From Cyclaneusma minus (lineage: Eukaryota; Ascomycota; Leotiomycetes; Marthamycetales; Marthamycetaceae), in assembly GCA_037179335.1 (NCBI GenBank), contig JAKZHN010000007.1, forward strand, positions 992,001-1,056,000: 64,000 nt of DNA, given 5' to 3'. This document shows positions 46,680 to 58,658 of the stretch, one piece after another. The notes beneath the pieces are model-generated. The model did no database searches and had not been told where the DNA came from. It worked only from the letters and a program-made list of their open reading frames with translations. Numbering within the stretch: position 1 is the stretch's first letter; each line of letters opens with the position of its first letter. A program made the position numbers and the translations under genes.

Positions 46680-47542
46680 GGCGCGCAAAGATTGTTGTTG
46701 TTCTCAAGATATCATGGCTTGTCGAACTGGAGGCACTGTGGCAGGTTGATCGGACGCTGTTGGGTCAATCACACGCTGTCGAATCGATAGTGCCCGGTCG
46801 AATGAAGAGCACCGTGTCGAAGCGCAGTACCGTGTCGAGTGAGAGGATCCTGTCAGGCGAGGAAGTTCTGTCGATTACACGCCCTGTTGTCGCAAGACAG
46901 AGGAGGTTCGACGGAACTCGGTGGAGAGCAGCTAGACTTCAGACGAAAGCACCAATGGGCAAGTTTGATCGCTTGGGCCAATGGCTCGTGGAAAGCCGAG
47001 TGGGCGTTTTACTTTGTTGTCAGCGGGAGGCTTCGAACGGGCGGGCGGGTTGAAGGTAGGCTTCGGCTGGCGCAAAAAAAGAAGATATCAGGGTCGCGTA
47101 GTCGCAGGGCTAGCTGTCCCAGAACGGCAGAAAGTAAATACAGCGCCTGTCTCGCGCTCAGACCTCGTGCTCTTCAATGCGCCTCTATTCCCAGCGCACG
47201 GGGTCCAGCTCCGCGTTTTGCTGTGGATGGCCAGAGGGATACTTTAGGGACGCCGGTTATATGTCATCAGGCTATCCAGTCGTAGAAATCAGGATTAACT
47301 CGTGGCCGTGACATGACCCATCAACAGCTCCACCAGTCCCGCCTCTCGTGACTCTATTTTGGGCGCACCCCCACTTCGCCGTTAAAATTGACGACATAAC
47401 AATCGGCTTGGTCCCTGCGCCAGATAAGCTTCAGATCGCCAGGAACGCCAAATTTGACGGCGAACTTCGACGTGTGCGCTTAGTTCGCGGCTACAAAAGC
47501 AATCTCTATCCGTTCACCATTCACAACTCCGAGTCCCGCACC
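46680..47542. promoter_or_regulatory. Divergent promoter of BUD3 and DCC1
   Basis: 863 bp between two divergent starts. At about 46775-46856 an 18-bp unit with a GTGTCGA or GGTCGAA core is repeated about four times (46795, 46813, 46831 and the weak neighbours). No gene inside. Confidence 0.6.
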
Positions 47543-48082
47543 ATGGCGACCCAAGACGCGAGCTCCATCCCTTTCACATCCTCGCAACCCCGCCAAGCTC
47601 TCAAGCTCCTCGAGCTTCCCCCAGAGCTTCTCGAGCTCCTCGAGTCCGAAAACCCGCCAACGTGAGCCATTCTCTCTCGCTAAACAACTTCTCGGACTGC
47701 GACTGTCATCTTAGAGTCTTAAACTAACTTCCCAACCCCCAGACTAACCCTCACATCCACCTCACCCACCGCCCCCGCCCTCCTCCAAACCCCCACCAGA
47801 TCCTACCGCATCGCGCAAAAAAACTCCTCCAACCCTCTCATGCTCCTCACACCATCATCTTCATCCGCTCTCTCCGCCGACTCGCTCCCCTCCAACGCTG
47901 AAGATGTGCCTGAAATTCCCATACCATCAGTTACCACCATAGATACAATAGAAGACACCCTCGAGCTCACCTTGGTCGAGGAGGTCGTGGCGAAAGAAGG
48001 GGGCGCCAAGGAGAAGGTTGAAAAGAAGCCGACGAAGGTGAATAAATGGCATGAGAAGTTTGCCAAGGGCCGGAATAAATAG
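47543..48082 (+). CDS. DCC1: Dcc1-like cohesion protein, short form
   Basis: Exons 47543-47661 and 47743-48082; GT-AG intron, phase 2; 152 residues. The start region QALKLLELPPELLELLESEN, then LLQTPTRSYRIAQKNSSNPL and MLLTP, is the N-terminal domain of Dcc1, which joins Ctf8 in the Ctf18 clamp-loader complex for cohesion and replication checkpoint signalling. TIEDTLELTLVEE would be a further strand of this beta domain. The protein then ends in a basic tail, KVNKWHEKFAKGRNK. Animal and yeast Dcc1 are near 390 residues and carry winged-helix domains at the C-terminus that bind polymerase epsilon; these are absent. Either this is a compact fungal form or a truncated gene. Confidence 0.68.
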
Positions 48083-49419
48083 TTCGGTGTGGTTTTGGGG
48101 ATTATGACAAAGGGGAAGGGCATGGGACGAGATGTGAAAATGAAGTTCGTGTCTTGATGCATAATGACTTGATGACTTTGGGGAGAATTGGGGTTTGAAT
48201 CTGCAGCGTTACTTGGAATGTTTGCCGAAACTCTACCCCTTTAGAGACGTGAAGCTTTTGTCCAGTAATTGCGGATTTGGTACGGGCGCGAAGTCTTTGT
48301 TGAGTTGGACATTTCAGCTAGCGATACCCGGTTGTATTCGAGGTAAAAGTTTCATGCTTAAGATTGCCATATAATCTCGTAGAGCTTAAAGCCTAGGCGA
48401 AATGCGGCGATTCGATCCTACAGCAAACACTTTCGTTAAGTGCTCTATTCTGACAAGCCAAATTCTCCGTTCTCGGTGTCGGGATTTCCATCCTTAGAGA
48501 CTGATAAATTCCAAGTTGCTGCTTTGTGGGTACTTAGTAGATGGCAGAAACCGTCGAAGCGATGATCGAAAGCCGAAGCTCCAAATACAATTCAGGCTGA
48601 CAGTGATCTTAAAACCGGCTGTCAGGCGGAGCCTGCAAGTGCAGCAAACTGGGGTAAATATAACAAGTCCTTGGGCTTGAGAGTTATAAAACTAGACTAC
48701 TATTTCTGTAATCTACGGAAAATTTGCAAACTATCGGTGTGCGATTTATGTTTCTGTCGACGTGCAACAAAATGCTATTTTCTTCACTTATACACTTGCT
48801 GAACTTCCGATTGGTTGGCCGTGCTTCAGTGTCCATCCGGTTGAAAACCTTTGGTATCGAGTGCGTGAACCGGTGGGAGTAGACCGGGATGGCAGCGATC
48901 CACGGTTGCCCTCCGGCGCTATGTCGATTCCCGGGTTCTCTGTCATTCCGATTCACACCCACCGATTCATTAGGTTCGCTACCGGCTTTTAGGCCTCAAG
49001 ATATTTGCAAGCACGCTATACCGAACAAAGTAACTACCAAAGAAAAAAGGTGTTTTGTTGCACGTCGACCGCGAGGGCATGCCATGTATCAGTAGATTGC
49101 AATTTTTTCGGAGATTACGAAAATATAGGTCTCGTCGCTATAACTCGTGAAGTGAAGGTTTTTAAATCAAGCAGGATGACGGGATTTTGAGTGAATTGTG
49201 TATACGCAACGAATGGCACTGATGCTAAGCCGCTCTCCAGGTTGAAGCCAAAGCCAGTCCACAAGCTACCTATATCATCCCATCATGCATCACAAAAAGC
49301 GCCATTAGCGCCAATTCCGCAGCTTCCAACCAAGATCATAAAATTCCCGCCTAGCATCCAAAAGAAACCTCAGATCATGACAACACTAATCTCTAGAAAC
49401 AAGAAGAACTTGAACTGCT
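48083..49419. other. 1.3 kb convergent gap, no supported gene
   Basis: Lies where a full-length Dcc1 would continue, but I see no winged-helix-like coding there. Short frames only. Confidence 0.5.
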
Positions 49420-51392
49420 CTACTTCCTGACAGGCTCATGCTGCACAGAGTCAGGATGTGCCGAATCCGCTTCTTGAGAAGATTTGGAATCCGGGTGTTT
49501 GCTGGCATTGACGGTATCGACAGTTGCATGATGAGCGTCTTCGACGTGCAGGATGTGACCACCCTTCTCAACGTGGTTTTTGCCGCCGAAGAGCTCGTCG
49601 ATTTCTTCGAGGCTGACTCGTCGAGTCTCTGGGATGAAGAACCAGACGAAAAGGCCGAGGAAGATGTTCATGGCGAAGAAGAAGTAGAAGGTTTTGCTGT
49701 TCGCGCTTATTAGTCTTTTCGGTGCTTCTAGGTAGCTACAATAGTATAATTGGAAATCATAGGGCTTTGTTTAGAAGAAATACTCACAAGCTTTGGTTGG
49801 CGAGGAAGATCGGAAAGAATTGCTGCATGATCGAATTTGCTACGTTCTGCATCTGCGAGCACATGCCAACCGCTTGGGCGCGAACGTTCATGGAGAAGAT
49901 CTCGGCGGTCCAGATCCATACTGTTGCACCCCAGGATGGCTTGTAGAATAGAATGAAGAGGAACAGCAGGAAGACAATGGCGATGCCAACCGGCTCTGTC
50001 TTGCTGTCGCCGTTGACATTTGGTGTCAGACCTCCGACCAATGCTACTATAAGCATGCATGCGGACATGCCAAAGGCACCTATAATCAAGAGAAACTTGC
50101 GTCCGAATCGATCCACCATCCACATGGCGTTCATGGTAAAGAAGATCCCAAAAGTAGCATTCAGTGCGTTGATGAGAGCAATAGTGCTGGAGCTGTCGAA
50201 GACTTTCTTGTATATGGCAGTCGAGTATGTGTTCAGGGTGCCTTGACCGGTCAATTGTTGTCCGGCATTGACGACGAAAGCCAGTAGGAGACGCTTGCGG
50301 ATAGATTTGTCTTTCCAGAGAGCGGAGTAGCTGCTGGAAATAGCCTCCTTCTCATACTCGAGAGCTTCGCGGATCATGAGCATTTCATCTTCGACCTCTT
50401 GCTCGGTCTCACGGATACGCCGGAGCGAGGCTCGTGCACCATCGGGTTTATTGTGCTGAAGATACCAGCGAGGTGACTCTGGGATCCACGGGAGGAGGGT
50501 AAGGATGATGATGGGGACCATCATCTGGAATATTACAACCGTCCTCCAGTCCCATTGCCCTAGAGTGTTGACATGTTTCGAACAGGCAAAGTTGATCCAG
50601 TAAGCAATGAATGAGCCGACTGAGTAAAAGGTCTGCCACATTGTCATAATTTTGCCCCTGATATGACTGGGAGCCATTTCGCCAATATAGATAGGGCCGG
50701 ATGCTAACTAGTGTGAGAAAAGTATCAACTTGGAGGCGTTGACGGAGACTTACTCAAAGCAATACCTTGGCCGAGACCAACTATGACACGGCCAGCAATG
50801 AAGCATCCAATATTACCTCTGGGTGCAAACGTCTGCATAAATGTCGCAATTATGGTCAGGACACATCCGATAGCCATTCCCCACCGTCGGCCGAACTTAT
50901 CGGACTGGAGACATATTAGCTGTCGGGCTCTTTGTAAGACATAATAGGCCAAACTAACCAAGGGACCTCCACCAAACCAACCAGCAACGATAGCTCCAAC
51001 TGAATAAGCCGTATTTACAGCTCCAATCATTTCATTGTTCTGAGAATACAAGTGTCAGTACCAGGAGGCTTTCAGCTTCTATGGGGATGACCAAGAACCT
51101 ACGCCATTGATATTGAACCAATCCAGCCAGTTATCACTACCTGTTGAAAGATTTAGCGCACCCTTGTATATCGGCTGATGTTCGGCTAAGATAAAGCAAG
51201 AAAAATGCAAAACGAAATGACTTACCTTGCACTGAGTTGTAGACGGATGCATCGTAGCCGTACAGTACCATACATGCCGCGGCCACCAACGAAATGTACC
51301 TTCGGATGTGTCAGTAGCAGTTCTTGATGCAAGTCGTTAAGCGTGGCTGCAGGCACCTACCAGTTGTAGAGTCTCGTCTTTTCCATCGCCAT
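49420..51392 (-). CDS. MFS sugar transporter
   Basis: Exons 51392-51361, 51299-51226, 51140-51103, 51039-50959, 50904-50754, 50703-49788 and 49696-49420; 522 residues. The start MAMEKTRLYNWYISLVAAAC leads into span 1. Sugar-porter signatures are present: DKFGRRWGM after span 2, GRVIVGLGQGIALTSGPIYI, PESPRWYLQH before the central loop, DRFGRKFLLI, and PETRRVSLEEIDELFGG after span 12. QQLTGQGTLNTYS in span 7 is at the usual sugar-contact position. The fourth and fifth exons join in frame (GGGPL/SDKFG). Family members import hexoses or lactose/cellobiose by proton symport; substrate is unknown here. The tail is acidic and His-rich (ADSAHPDSVQHEPVRK). Confidence 0.93.
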
Positions 51393-53242
51393 CTTGACAA
51401 GAGCTATTTGTCGATCTGCCGGATCCCGACGTTTTCGACGCTCGAGAAAGCGGAATGAAGGACGAAAAGTGCCAGGAACGAATCTGAGCCGCTACTTCCC
51501 TTTCGCTACGCTCAAGACCTTGAGGTTCGAAAGCACAAGTCGGCAGCGGGCCGAGAGGAAGTAAAACAAGAGTGGAGGAAACAGAGACCGAAGAAAAAGA
51601 GCAGAGGGCAAGTAGACAGGATACTTGGAGAGCCGGGCCAAGGAAAGGTCTTTAAGACTGACGACTCACAGGGATTGCTCACCATTTACTGCACGCTGAG
51701 TGGCAGTATCCACCTGAACAGCGACGTTTCTGAGCCAGCTACACTCCATCTCCCTGTTAGGAGAGCGGGTGCTGCAGCGACAGGGGACGGTAAATTGCGA
51801 TGAAGGTATTGGCGGCCAGCTGCAAGACTTCGCTTAAGCAGCATCATGTCCCCGCCATCGCGGCCTGTCCCCGAGCTCATCCTTCACCAACGCACCGAAC
51901 TCGAGCGTACGAAGCGTGGAGGACGATAGCGCCAGCGAATGGCGTCTGGGGAAATGCGGAGAGTCTTCAATCTTGGGGTCTGGGGTCTGGGGTCTGGGGA
52001 AATTATTTCCACCAATGGGAATTATTCCGCCTGAGCGAGCCGATGAAGGATTGTGGAGTGGCCCTGGTCGCCGCCGCCGGGGTTATTTAAACAGCGTCGA
52101 GACGGATCCCTTTTTGATAGAGTCGTATCGACGAGCGTGCAACCAACTTGAACCAAGCTGCCGGGAACGCGGACATTGATATGATGCCGTTGCTTGCGAA
52201 GTTCCTTCCGCTGTGAAAGTCCAAGTCGAAAGGATTGTGGCGTACGCTGTCATTGCAAAAACACCGACAGAAACTGTCTTGCTTGCATCGATGAGCTGAA
52301 GTTTTCCGTTCTGATTCCCATACCTCTGTACACTGCCAGCCTTGAAGTGTTCCTCAAGTCCCAAGCGTGAAGCCCTGTGATCCAAGTCTCTGTTCCCGTA
52401 TGGCGTCTCGAAGACTGTCCTCGCCCTTGCTTAGACGATCTTAAGCTGGGGTAGCACCAATGCACAAGATGCTATGCCACGTGCTGTTCTTGATGGGCTG
52501 CATTGCACATAACCCGGAACCAGGGGCCAGCTAGAAAGTGGCAGACAAGCCAAAAGCAAGCCGTTGTCTTCAAATCGTCGATGTTAGGCTCCAAGGGTGT
52601 GACTGTGTGGTGGCTATCGATGTGCCACTGTGCATAAGAAAAGAGCAGGACGGACCTCTCAAGCTAGGCTCGGACTCGGGCTCGGGCTCCGGGACCAGTG
52701 GACCCCGACGATCCGTGCACGAGGCTGAGTGTGACGGTGACTTGACTTGAAGATTCAAAGTTCACAGAAGCAATTCTGTAGCAACTCTGTCCATCGCCCG
52801 TCCAAAACAAATACAGAGGCGCCGTCGGTTGTGGAGAGCGGGTGAAGCTCGGAGCAGCCGAAGCCATCTGCGCTGCACCCTCGACTGGTTGCGTGCGGGC
52901 ACAATTGCTTCCGTTGTTTGCCTGCTAGCAACACTGCCGGCTTTCAATATCGGTCACTGCTTCACGCCCGCAAGAGCTTCCCACCCCACCACTGTCAACT
53001 CCGTGCAGCCATGGACACATAGCGGCCGCGGGCTTCCCACCTGCGACCGTCTTGACCTTGGGATCTCAGTCTCCGCCATCAACTGCGAGCACCCTTCGCT
53101 CACGCCGCCCGTGCCAGCTTCAGCCTTGTCACGCAAACTACCTACTCTGCCACTCACATGACCGTCCACCACCTCTTCCTCTACTCTCCGGCTTCACATT
53201 CACTTCAACACAACCCTGCTTTGCAGGTCCGCTACCGCAAAG
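51393..53242. other. 1.85 kb divergent upstream region of transporter and orphan gene
   Basis: No supported gene. Contains the four-run G tract at 51975-51999 and a GGCTCGGGCTCGG-like simple repeat near 52670-52690. Last 250 bp before 53243 are pyrimidine-rich, as expected of a promoter/leader. Confidence 0.5.
51975..51999 (+). promoter_or_regulatory. Perfect four-tract G-quadruplex motif
   Basis: Four runs of GGGG separated by identical TCT loops, a perfect heptamer repeat. It lies 583 bp upstream of the sugar-transporter start, on the strand opposite to that gene. Short equal loops favour a stable parallel quadruplex. Confidence 0.85.
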
Positions 53243-55621
53243 ATGGATGGATCATTGCGGACGCCCTTCATTGTGAAGCCTTACGATCTGAAGGCCGCCA
53301 GGAAAGCTTTGAGAGACAAGGAAGCTGCGAAACCACAGGAATGGTATCCCAGCATACCGGACCGCATAATGGAGGTTATGCCCGAGCGCTTCGGGCCATT
53401 AATCAAGGACGCTTTGGCTACAGCCGTCGTGCCACTTGCCGAAAACCAGAGCAGTGTGTCAAGCAAGGTCGAAAGCCTTGATTCGAAGTTCAACACCGTG
53501 GAGTCAAAGCTGGATCAGATTCTCGCTGCGCTCTCCAAGCCCTTGAGCGAGCCTACCGTCCACGACTCTAGCCAGCAGCTGCTGGAGGAGGACAAGGAGT
53601 TCATGGCCAAGGCTTTGAAGGCAGAGACCAGGGTGCTTCATGAGTCTCTCAATGAAGCAAAGACCCAAATCATTGAGCAGCAAGGCAAACAGATAGCCGA
53701 GGCCGTGAAGGCTGCTGGCAAAGACTTGGTGGAAGATGTGGCGAAGGAAATTCGGGACTTTGGGGCCAAAATCTCTACTGCTCTTAGCAATATCGCTACC
53801 GCCCAATCGGTAGCCGAAGTCAAATCACTGCAAGAGAAACTCGTCTCCGAGGCGCAAAGTATGGGCCGACGGATTGATGAACAGATGAAGGATGACGCCG
53901 TGGCTTCTACTTTGTCCCGTCTCGACACAAGAACTACCAACATCAAAGATATTCTGGACAAAGTACATAATATCACTGCCGTCAAATACACACCGGAGAG
54001 CATGTCTACCCCTCCCCGCCATGATACATCCTCTCCACACCCTCTTCCAAACCGGCCTCCTCTCGCCAACAGTTCGACACCCAACAATCTACCAAAACGG
54101 CCTCCTCGCGCCAAGGATTCTACACCTAGCTACCCTTCAAAACAACCTTCTCGTGCAGACAGATCCACAATCGGATATCCTCAGACACAGTCCTCAAACC
54201 TACTCACGTCTACAGCTGGGCATGGCGATGGCTCGCAGGTACCTGAGTATCGCCCAGTGAACGCAATTACGAACAGCGGAAAGTCGACCTCGACCACCAG
54301 TACGCCCGTAGCTGAGTGTCGCTCAAGACAGGCCCTCATGAGCAGCAAGGCGAATTCGACCTCGACGGATCGCTCGCACGTATCTGAGCCACGCAAAGAG
54401 AACTCAACCATGAGCAGCAGCCGAAAGTCGACTCTGACTACCGTCGGAACAAAAGACGGCGGTGGAGAGAAGATTGCCATGTTGAACGGAGTCAGTGGCG
54501 ATGTGAGAGGATCAACCCCGGCGAAGCGCAAGGCTCTGCACGACGAGAGAACCACAGAGGACAAATCATACTTGTCCAGCGTTGCCCAATCCCCTGCCAA
54601 GCGCTCGAAACTCGGTAATCGCCAAGAAATCGAGGCGAGTGATGACGACGAACCCAAGGGTAATGTCGATTCTCCGGGCAGTATTTCAACTGGACGGAAG
54701 AGGGCAGCTTCTCTGTGTTGCGATGAATGCAAAGGAGAGGTCACTACCAAACCCCATGTCCATTGCGGGGGCTGTGATACCTTTAACCTTTGCCTTGAGT
54801 GCGCAGAGGAAAAGCTTTACTGTAACGATTGCACGAACGAGGTCCATCTCTGGTTCAAGCGCAAACGCTCGGTCGATGACGGTAAGATGAAGACCACTGC
54901 AGAGCTTTCATCGTTGAAGAGCAAGAACGGCCCGGCCGTCCGTGAATTCCTTGGTTTCAGAAACCCCCTCCTCAAAAGCGAGAGCAATACCCCTAGTGGC
55001 AAAAGCACTCCTAGTGGAAAAGGTACCCCTAGTGGCAGAGGTACCCCTAGTGGCAAAGGTGCTCCGAATGACAAGAAGCGTCAGTCCTGGATGGGTCACA
55101 AAACCTTGCTATCTGAACAAGAGATTGCTGCTCTCTGTGCCAAGAGCCCCTACACCATCCCCGGCGTTCGCCAGATCACGACTTCCGACATTCTGGATTG
55201 GCCCAAAAATGTGGTGAGCAAGCTATATAACCGGGATACCAACAATCCGGGTCACCGCCGCCTGAACGTACAGAACAATTCCGAAGGCCGGGCGATCTGC
55301 TGGATGAGCCAGGGCTACATGTCCAAGGACTGGGCAGCCAACCACGGCGTTCCTGACATGCCAACAAGTGGCCCCAAGTCAAACAAGGTGGTCAAGATGA
55401 AGCAGCTATGGCAACCGGACGACGGCTACGAATGTCCACATTGCCAGGTGATGCGCGAGGATAAGAAGATGCGCGAGGACAAGAAGGAAAATGGGACCCG
55501 CATCTGCTTCATATTCACCAGCGAAACCGAGGTCATCATCTTCCCCCCTAAGCCGAAGGCCGCGACGAGCAACGAAAGGAAAATCGTTGAAGAATTGAAG
55601 ATGGACGAGGATGACGAGTGA
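53243..55621 (+). CDS. Orphan protein with coiled coil and cysteine-cluster domain
   Basis: Single exon, 792 residues, no recognised homologue. N-terminal 60 residues are ordered (PFIVKPYDLKAARKALRDKE, EWYPSIPDRIMEVMPERFGP). Residues 60-255 form a predicted coiled coil with heptads (VESLDSKFNTVESKLDQILA). A long disordered Ser/Thr/Pro region with NRPPLANSSTPNNLPKRPP-type near repeats follows. A Cys cluster near 491-535 (CCDECKGE, HCGGCDTFNLCLECAEEKLY, CNDC) resembles a ZZ-type zinc finger in spacing. Next come four or five TPSGK/R repeats (about 575-610). The C-terminal part (about 620-770) is a conserved-looking domain with SQGYMSKDWAANHGVPDM and a CPHC pair. It may be a nuclear scaffold; function unknown. 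Confidence 0.8.
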   Translation: MDGSLRTPFIVKPYDLKAARKALRDKEAAKPQEWYPSIPDRIMEVMPERFGPLIKDALATAVVPLAENQSSVSSKVESLDSKFNTVESKLDQILAALSKPLSEPTVHDSSQQLLEEDKEFMAKALKAETRVLHESLNEAKTQIIEQQGKQIAEAVKAAGKDLVEDVAKEIRDFGAKISTALSNIATAQSVAEVKSLQEKLVSEAQSMGRRIDEQMKDDAVASTLSRLDTRTTNIKDILDKVHNITAVKYTPESMSTPPRHDTSSPHPLPNRPPLANSSTPNNLPKRPPRAKDSTPSYPSKQPSRADRSTIGYPQTQSSNLLTSTAGHGDGSQVPEYRPVNAITNSGKSTSTTSTPVAECRSRQALMSSKANSTSTDRSHVSEPRKENSTMSSSRKSTLTTVGTKDGGGEKIAMLNGVSGDVRGSTPAKRKALHDERTTEDKSYLSSVAQSPAKRSKLGNRQEIEASDDDEPKGNVDSPGSISTGRKRAASLCCDECKGEVTTKPHVHCGGCDTFNLCLECAEEKLYCNDCTNEVHLWFKRKRSVDDGKMKTTAELSSLKSKNGPAVREFLGFRNPLLKSESNTPSGKSTPSGKGTPSGRGTPSGKGAPNDKKRQSWMGHKTLLSEQEIAALCAKSPYTIPGVRQITTSDILDWPKNVVSKLYNRDTNNPGHRRLNVQNNSEGRAICWMSQGYMSKDWAANHGVPDMPTSGPKSNKVVKMKQLWQPDDGYECPHCQVMREDKKMREDKKENGTRICFIFTSETEVIIFPPKPKAATSNERKIVEELKMDEDDE

Positions 55622-56515
55622 ATCCTCTGCGGTTTGCGTTGCATGCGTTTACCTCGCTTTGCATTGCTCGTTTCATTTTCGCTCGTTCCGAATCCCTCCC
55701 ATCATTGCTCTATACATTGCTCCAGATGTTAAATAGTTGCGAATGGCTGCATCGGATTTGGGAAGAACAGAGGTAGATATGGCAGCAACATGGTAGATAA
55801 GGAGGCACTAGCATCTTCCTCGTTCTGGCTGCGTTTGCTTCTCTAGGTATTCCCACAGCACTGGCGCATATCGTTTCTTTGCACTTGCAGCACTAGCTAG
55901 GCGTTGGTTCGGAGGAAGCATCGCTATGAGACACATGGCCAGGGAGGCAGCATCTCAAGTCTTTTCACAATACCCAAATAGGAGACTGGAGTTTGCTTCA
56001 ATGTTGCTTTATCGTGTTGTATCCTGTGTTTTTCATGCTATGGCCTTAATGAGCAACGATTTCCTTTTTCCTTGTCGCTTCTTTGGTCTGTTTAAGTTTT
56101 TAACAACTTTGTATTTCTAGCAATCCATAGGTATTGCCCAATAGCCTGGTTTATCCGAAATCGTCATAGTTTGGCTCATTTTCAATGATTGCCTGGCTAG
56201 GCTCGCCTTTAGAGGCTTACTATAATCTACCATGGCCTCTGGCCCTGTGTACAGGCATATTTCGCCCCACTATAGATGCTTATATGTATATAGTATCCAT
56301 CACCTAGACAATCATCTATCCCAAGCAATGCGGCATGTCCGACTGTCTCTATGTCAATGTTTCACGGTTCGGTCATCCGGAAACGTCGATTTTCCAGTAA
56401 CCCTGCAAAAATTCTAAACACTAACAAGCCTGGTATCATGAATTATAAGGTGCGAAACGCTAACAGTAATAGTATGAAGACTCCGCCATCGAGCAGCCGT
56501 AATGCCCTCTCTGCC
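55622..56515. other. Convergent 3' gap, no supported gene
   Basis: 3' flanks of the orphan gene and the glutaminase. AT-rich in the second half; only short frames. Confidence 0.5.
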
Positions 56516-58658
56516 CTAGTACCCAGTCAAAGTCGACGGTCCATTCAGCGTCAGCAGCGCAAAATGGCCTCCAACCGTTGGTCTCGCCTTAAGGTTCAAC
56601 TGCAATCCTACATTCGTCCCCGACGTGTAGTAGCGATCCGAAAAGGGGAAATTATTCCTGCCATTCGACATGAAGGCCCAAATGTCATTGATGAACATCT
56701 GTCGCACGGCACCGGAACAGTAGCCGGCGGTCCACACGTCCCAGTCGGTCTTGCCCCAGTTCTGGCGGCTGTCGAGTGCAACGCCAGCGGTTTGGCGGAT
56801 GGTTGGGTAGTAGGCGCATTCCATGGCGAAGGCGGAGCTGTTGAAGGTGTTGAGCTCGAGCAGGATGTCGGCGAAGAGATTGAAGGTAAGCTTCCAAGTG
56901 GTCGGGTTACCAGGGTAGTCGAGCACAAAATGCGTTTTGGCGGTGTCGGTGGCGAGTCCACCCTCGTAGAGTGTGTAGGCATTTGAATAGCCGACGTTGG
57001 TGTAATTGCTCATTTCGAATTGTGTGCCAAAGGCAGCAAGGCCGATGGCGCCTTTAGTGGCCAGGTTGGTCTCGTTGGGGAGACCGCCGGCTGCGTCGTT
57101 CGTTTGCAATTGATTAGCGATGTTGAGAGAGTTCGCGGCAAGGTAGTCGGCCCATCCTTGGAGGACAGGCTTGTACCCGTCAGCCCAGTCGCAGTCCCCA
57201 GTGGCTAGTTCATAGGCGTAGGCCATGATGAGCATGTTGCCGGTCTCTTCGATAGGCATCTGCTCGGCATTGCCGTCATCGTGGCCGGTGGCGTTGGGGT
57301 AGTTGGCACCAATATCGTGTATCGCCCACGCGTTGGGCCAGCGACCCGCTTGTGTGTATGACATGATTGGCTCCAGCAATAACCTGATGTAGTCTGGGGC
57401 CATAACGTAGTAGATGGGAAAGGCAGGCATGATCACATCAACAGTATTGACATTGCCATCGCTGGAGATCTCTTTGATGAAAGCAACAACTTTGGTGGTA
57501 TCCATAGTGGCCCAGGGGATAACAAGGTCGAGTCCACCCCAGGCTTGTCTCATCGACAAAGCCAGGATATCCGAGTAATTGCTGCCGCCAGCGGCGACAC
57601 CTTGAGTCACCACTAGGGCATCCAATCTCAATGATTGAGCTTGAGCATCGGCATAATCGTCCAAGAAGAAGGCGGCTGCGTCGATGGAATTAGGATATTT
57701 GGAGCGGTAGTAATGCGTATAGGGCGTCCCGAGGTAATTGATGGCTTGATGCCGCACGTGACCATGAGCAAAGGTGACTGCTCGTGGACTCGTCACGGTC
57801 CCCAGATCGTGAGCTAGCGCGGTGATAGCACCACTTGTCCAAGTGGGACGGGCTCCTGTCAAGTTTCCATTGCTAGCAAAGTTTCCGCGGACGGTGGCCA
57901 TAGGTCCAGCTTGAGTAGTAAAGGAAGAGCCGTTCATGGGTCTTGATCCAAAGACATGCTGGCCCCATAAGGCCATCTCATTAGAGCTTTGAGAGAAAAA
58001 TGCGGAGTTGTTGACAGTCCAGTTGAAAGCGGAGGTGGTCCCTTGGGTGCTGAAGGCATAATTTACGTTGTTTGCACTGCCGGTCCAAGAACTGTCGATA
58101 TCAGTGTAGACCTGGACGGTACTAGATTGTGAAACATTGACAGAAACAGTAAGGTAACCTAAGATAGTCGGTTAGGAGTGGTCCCAGTATCATAAGTCAG
58201 GAGTAGAGAAGGGCAAAGTCAGGTAGGTTTCATGAACTTAGGGGATATTTACTGAAAGGTAGAGACTGCCTAACATAATTCTCCGGAGCAACGGGTGAAA
58301 AGAAGTCGAGCTGGAACGTAGCATGTCCGGCAGTGAGTGTGAATATGGAATGTGTTGAGGTGTATTCGGCAGCCGTGACTGTTGCGGCTTGGGAGCCAGC
58401 GACTGCATTGGCAGTGGGGACACCAAAGAGGCTGTAGGTTTGACCATCAACCCGTCCCAGGACACCCCAAGTGAGGTTATTTCCAAACCACCACTGGGGA
58501 TTAGCAGTGGGCAAATTGGCGACCAGACCACCCGGGATCCAGGCTGAGAAGTAGGGGTTCCGAACAGCCAACGGATAGGATGGAGGTTGGACGGGGCTAT
58601 AAGTGATGGCGGCAGCAAGACCAGCTAATGCAAGGCACAAAAGGGTATGGCTAAACAT
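56516..58658 (-). CDS. gtaA: Secreted glutaminase, GtaA type
   Basis: Exon 1 is 58658-58253 and exon 2 is 58158-56516; one phase-1 intron; 682 residues. A signal peptide (MFSHTLLCLALAGLAAA) leads into ITYSPVQPPSYPLAVRNPYF, the family start. The DUF5127, DUF4965 and DUF1793 regions follow in order (about 100-330, 340-510, 515-680), with MPAFPIYYVMAPDYIRLLLE, GHDDGNAEQMPIEETGNMLI and QNWGKTDWDVWTAGYC. This is the fungal extracellular glutaminase family first defined in Aspergillus oryzae; it releases glutamate from free or peptide-bound glutamine and supports nitrogen scavenging. Several N-glycosylation sequons are present. Intact. Confidence 0.95.
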
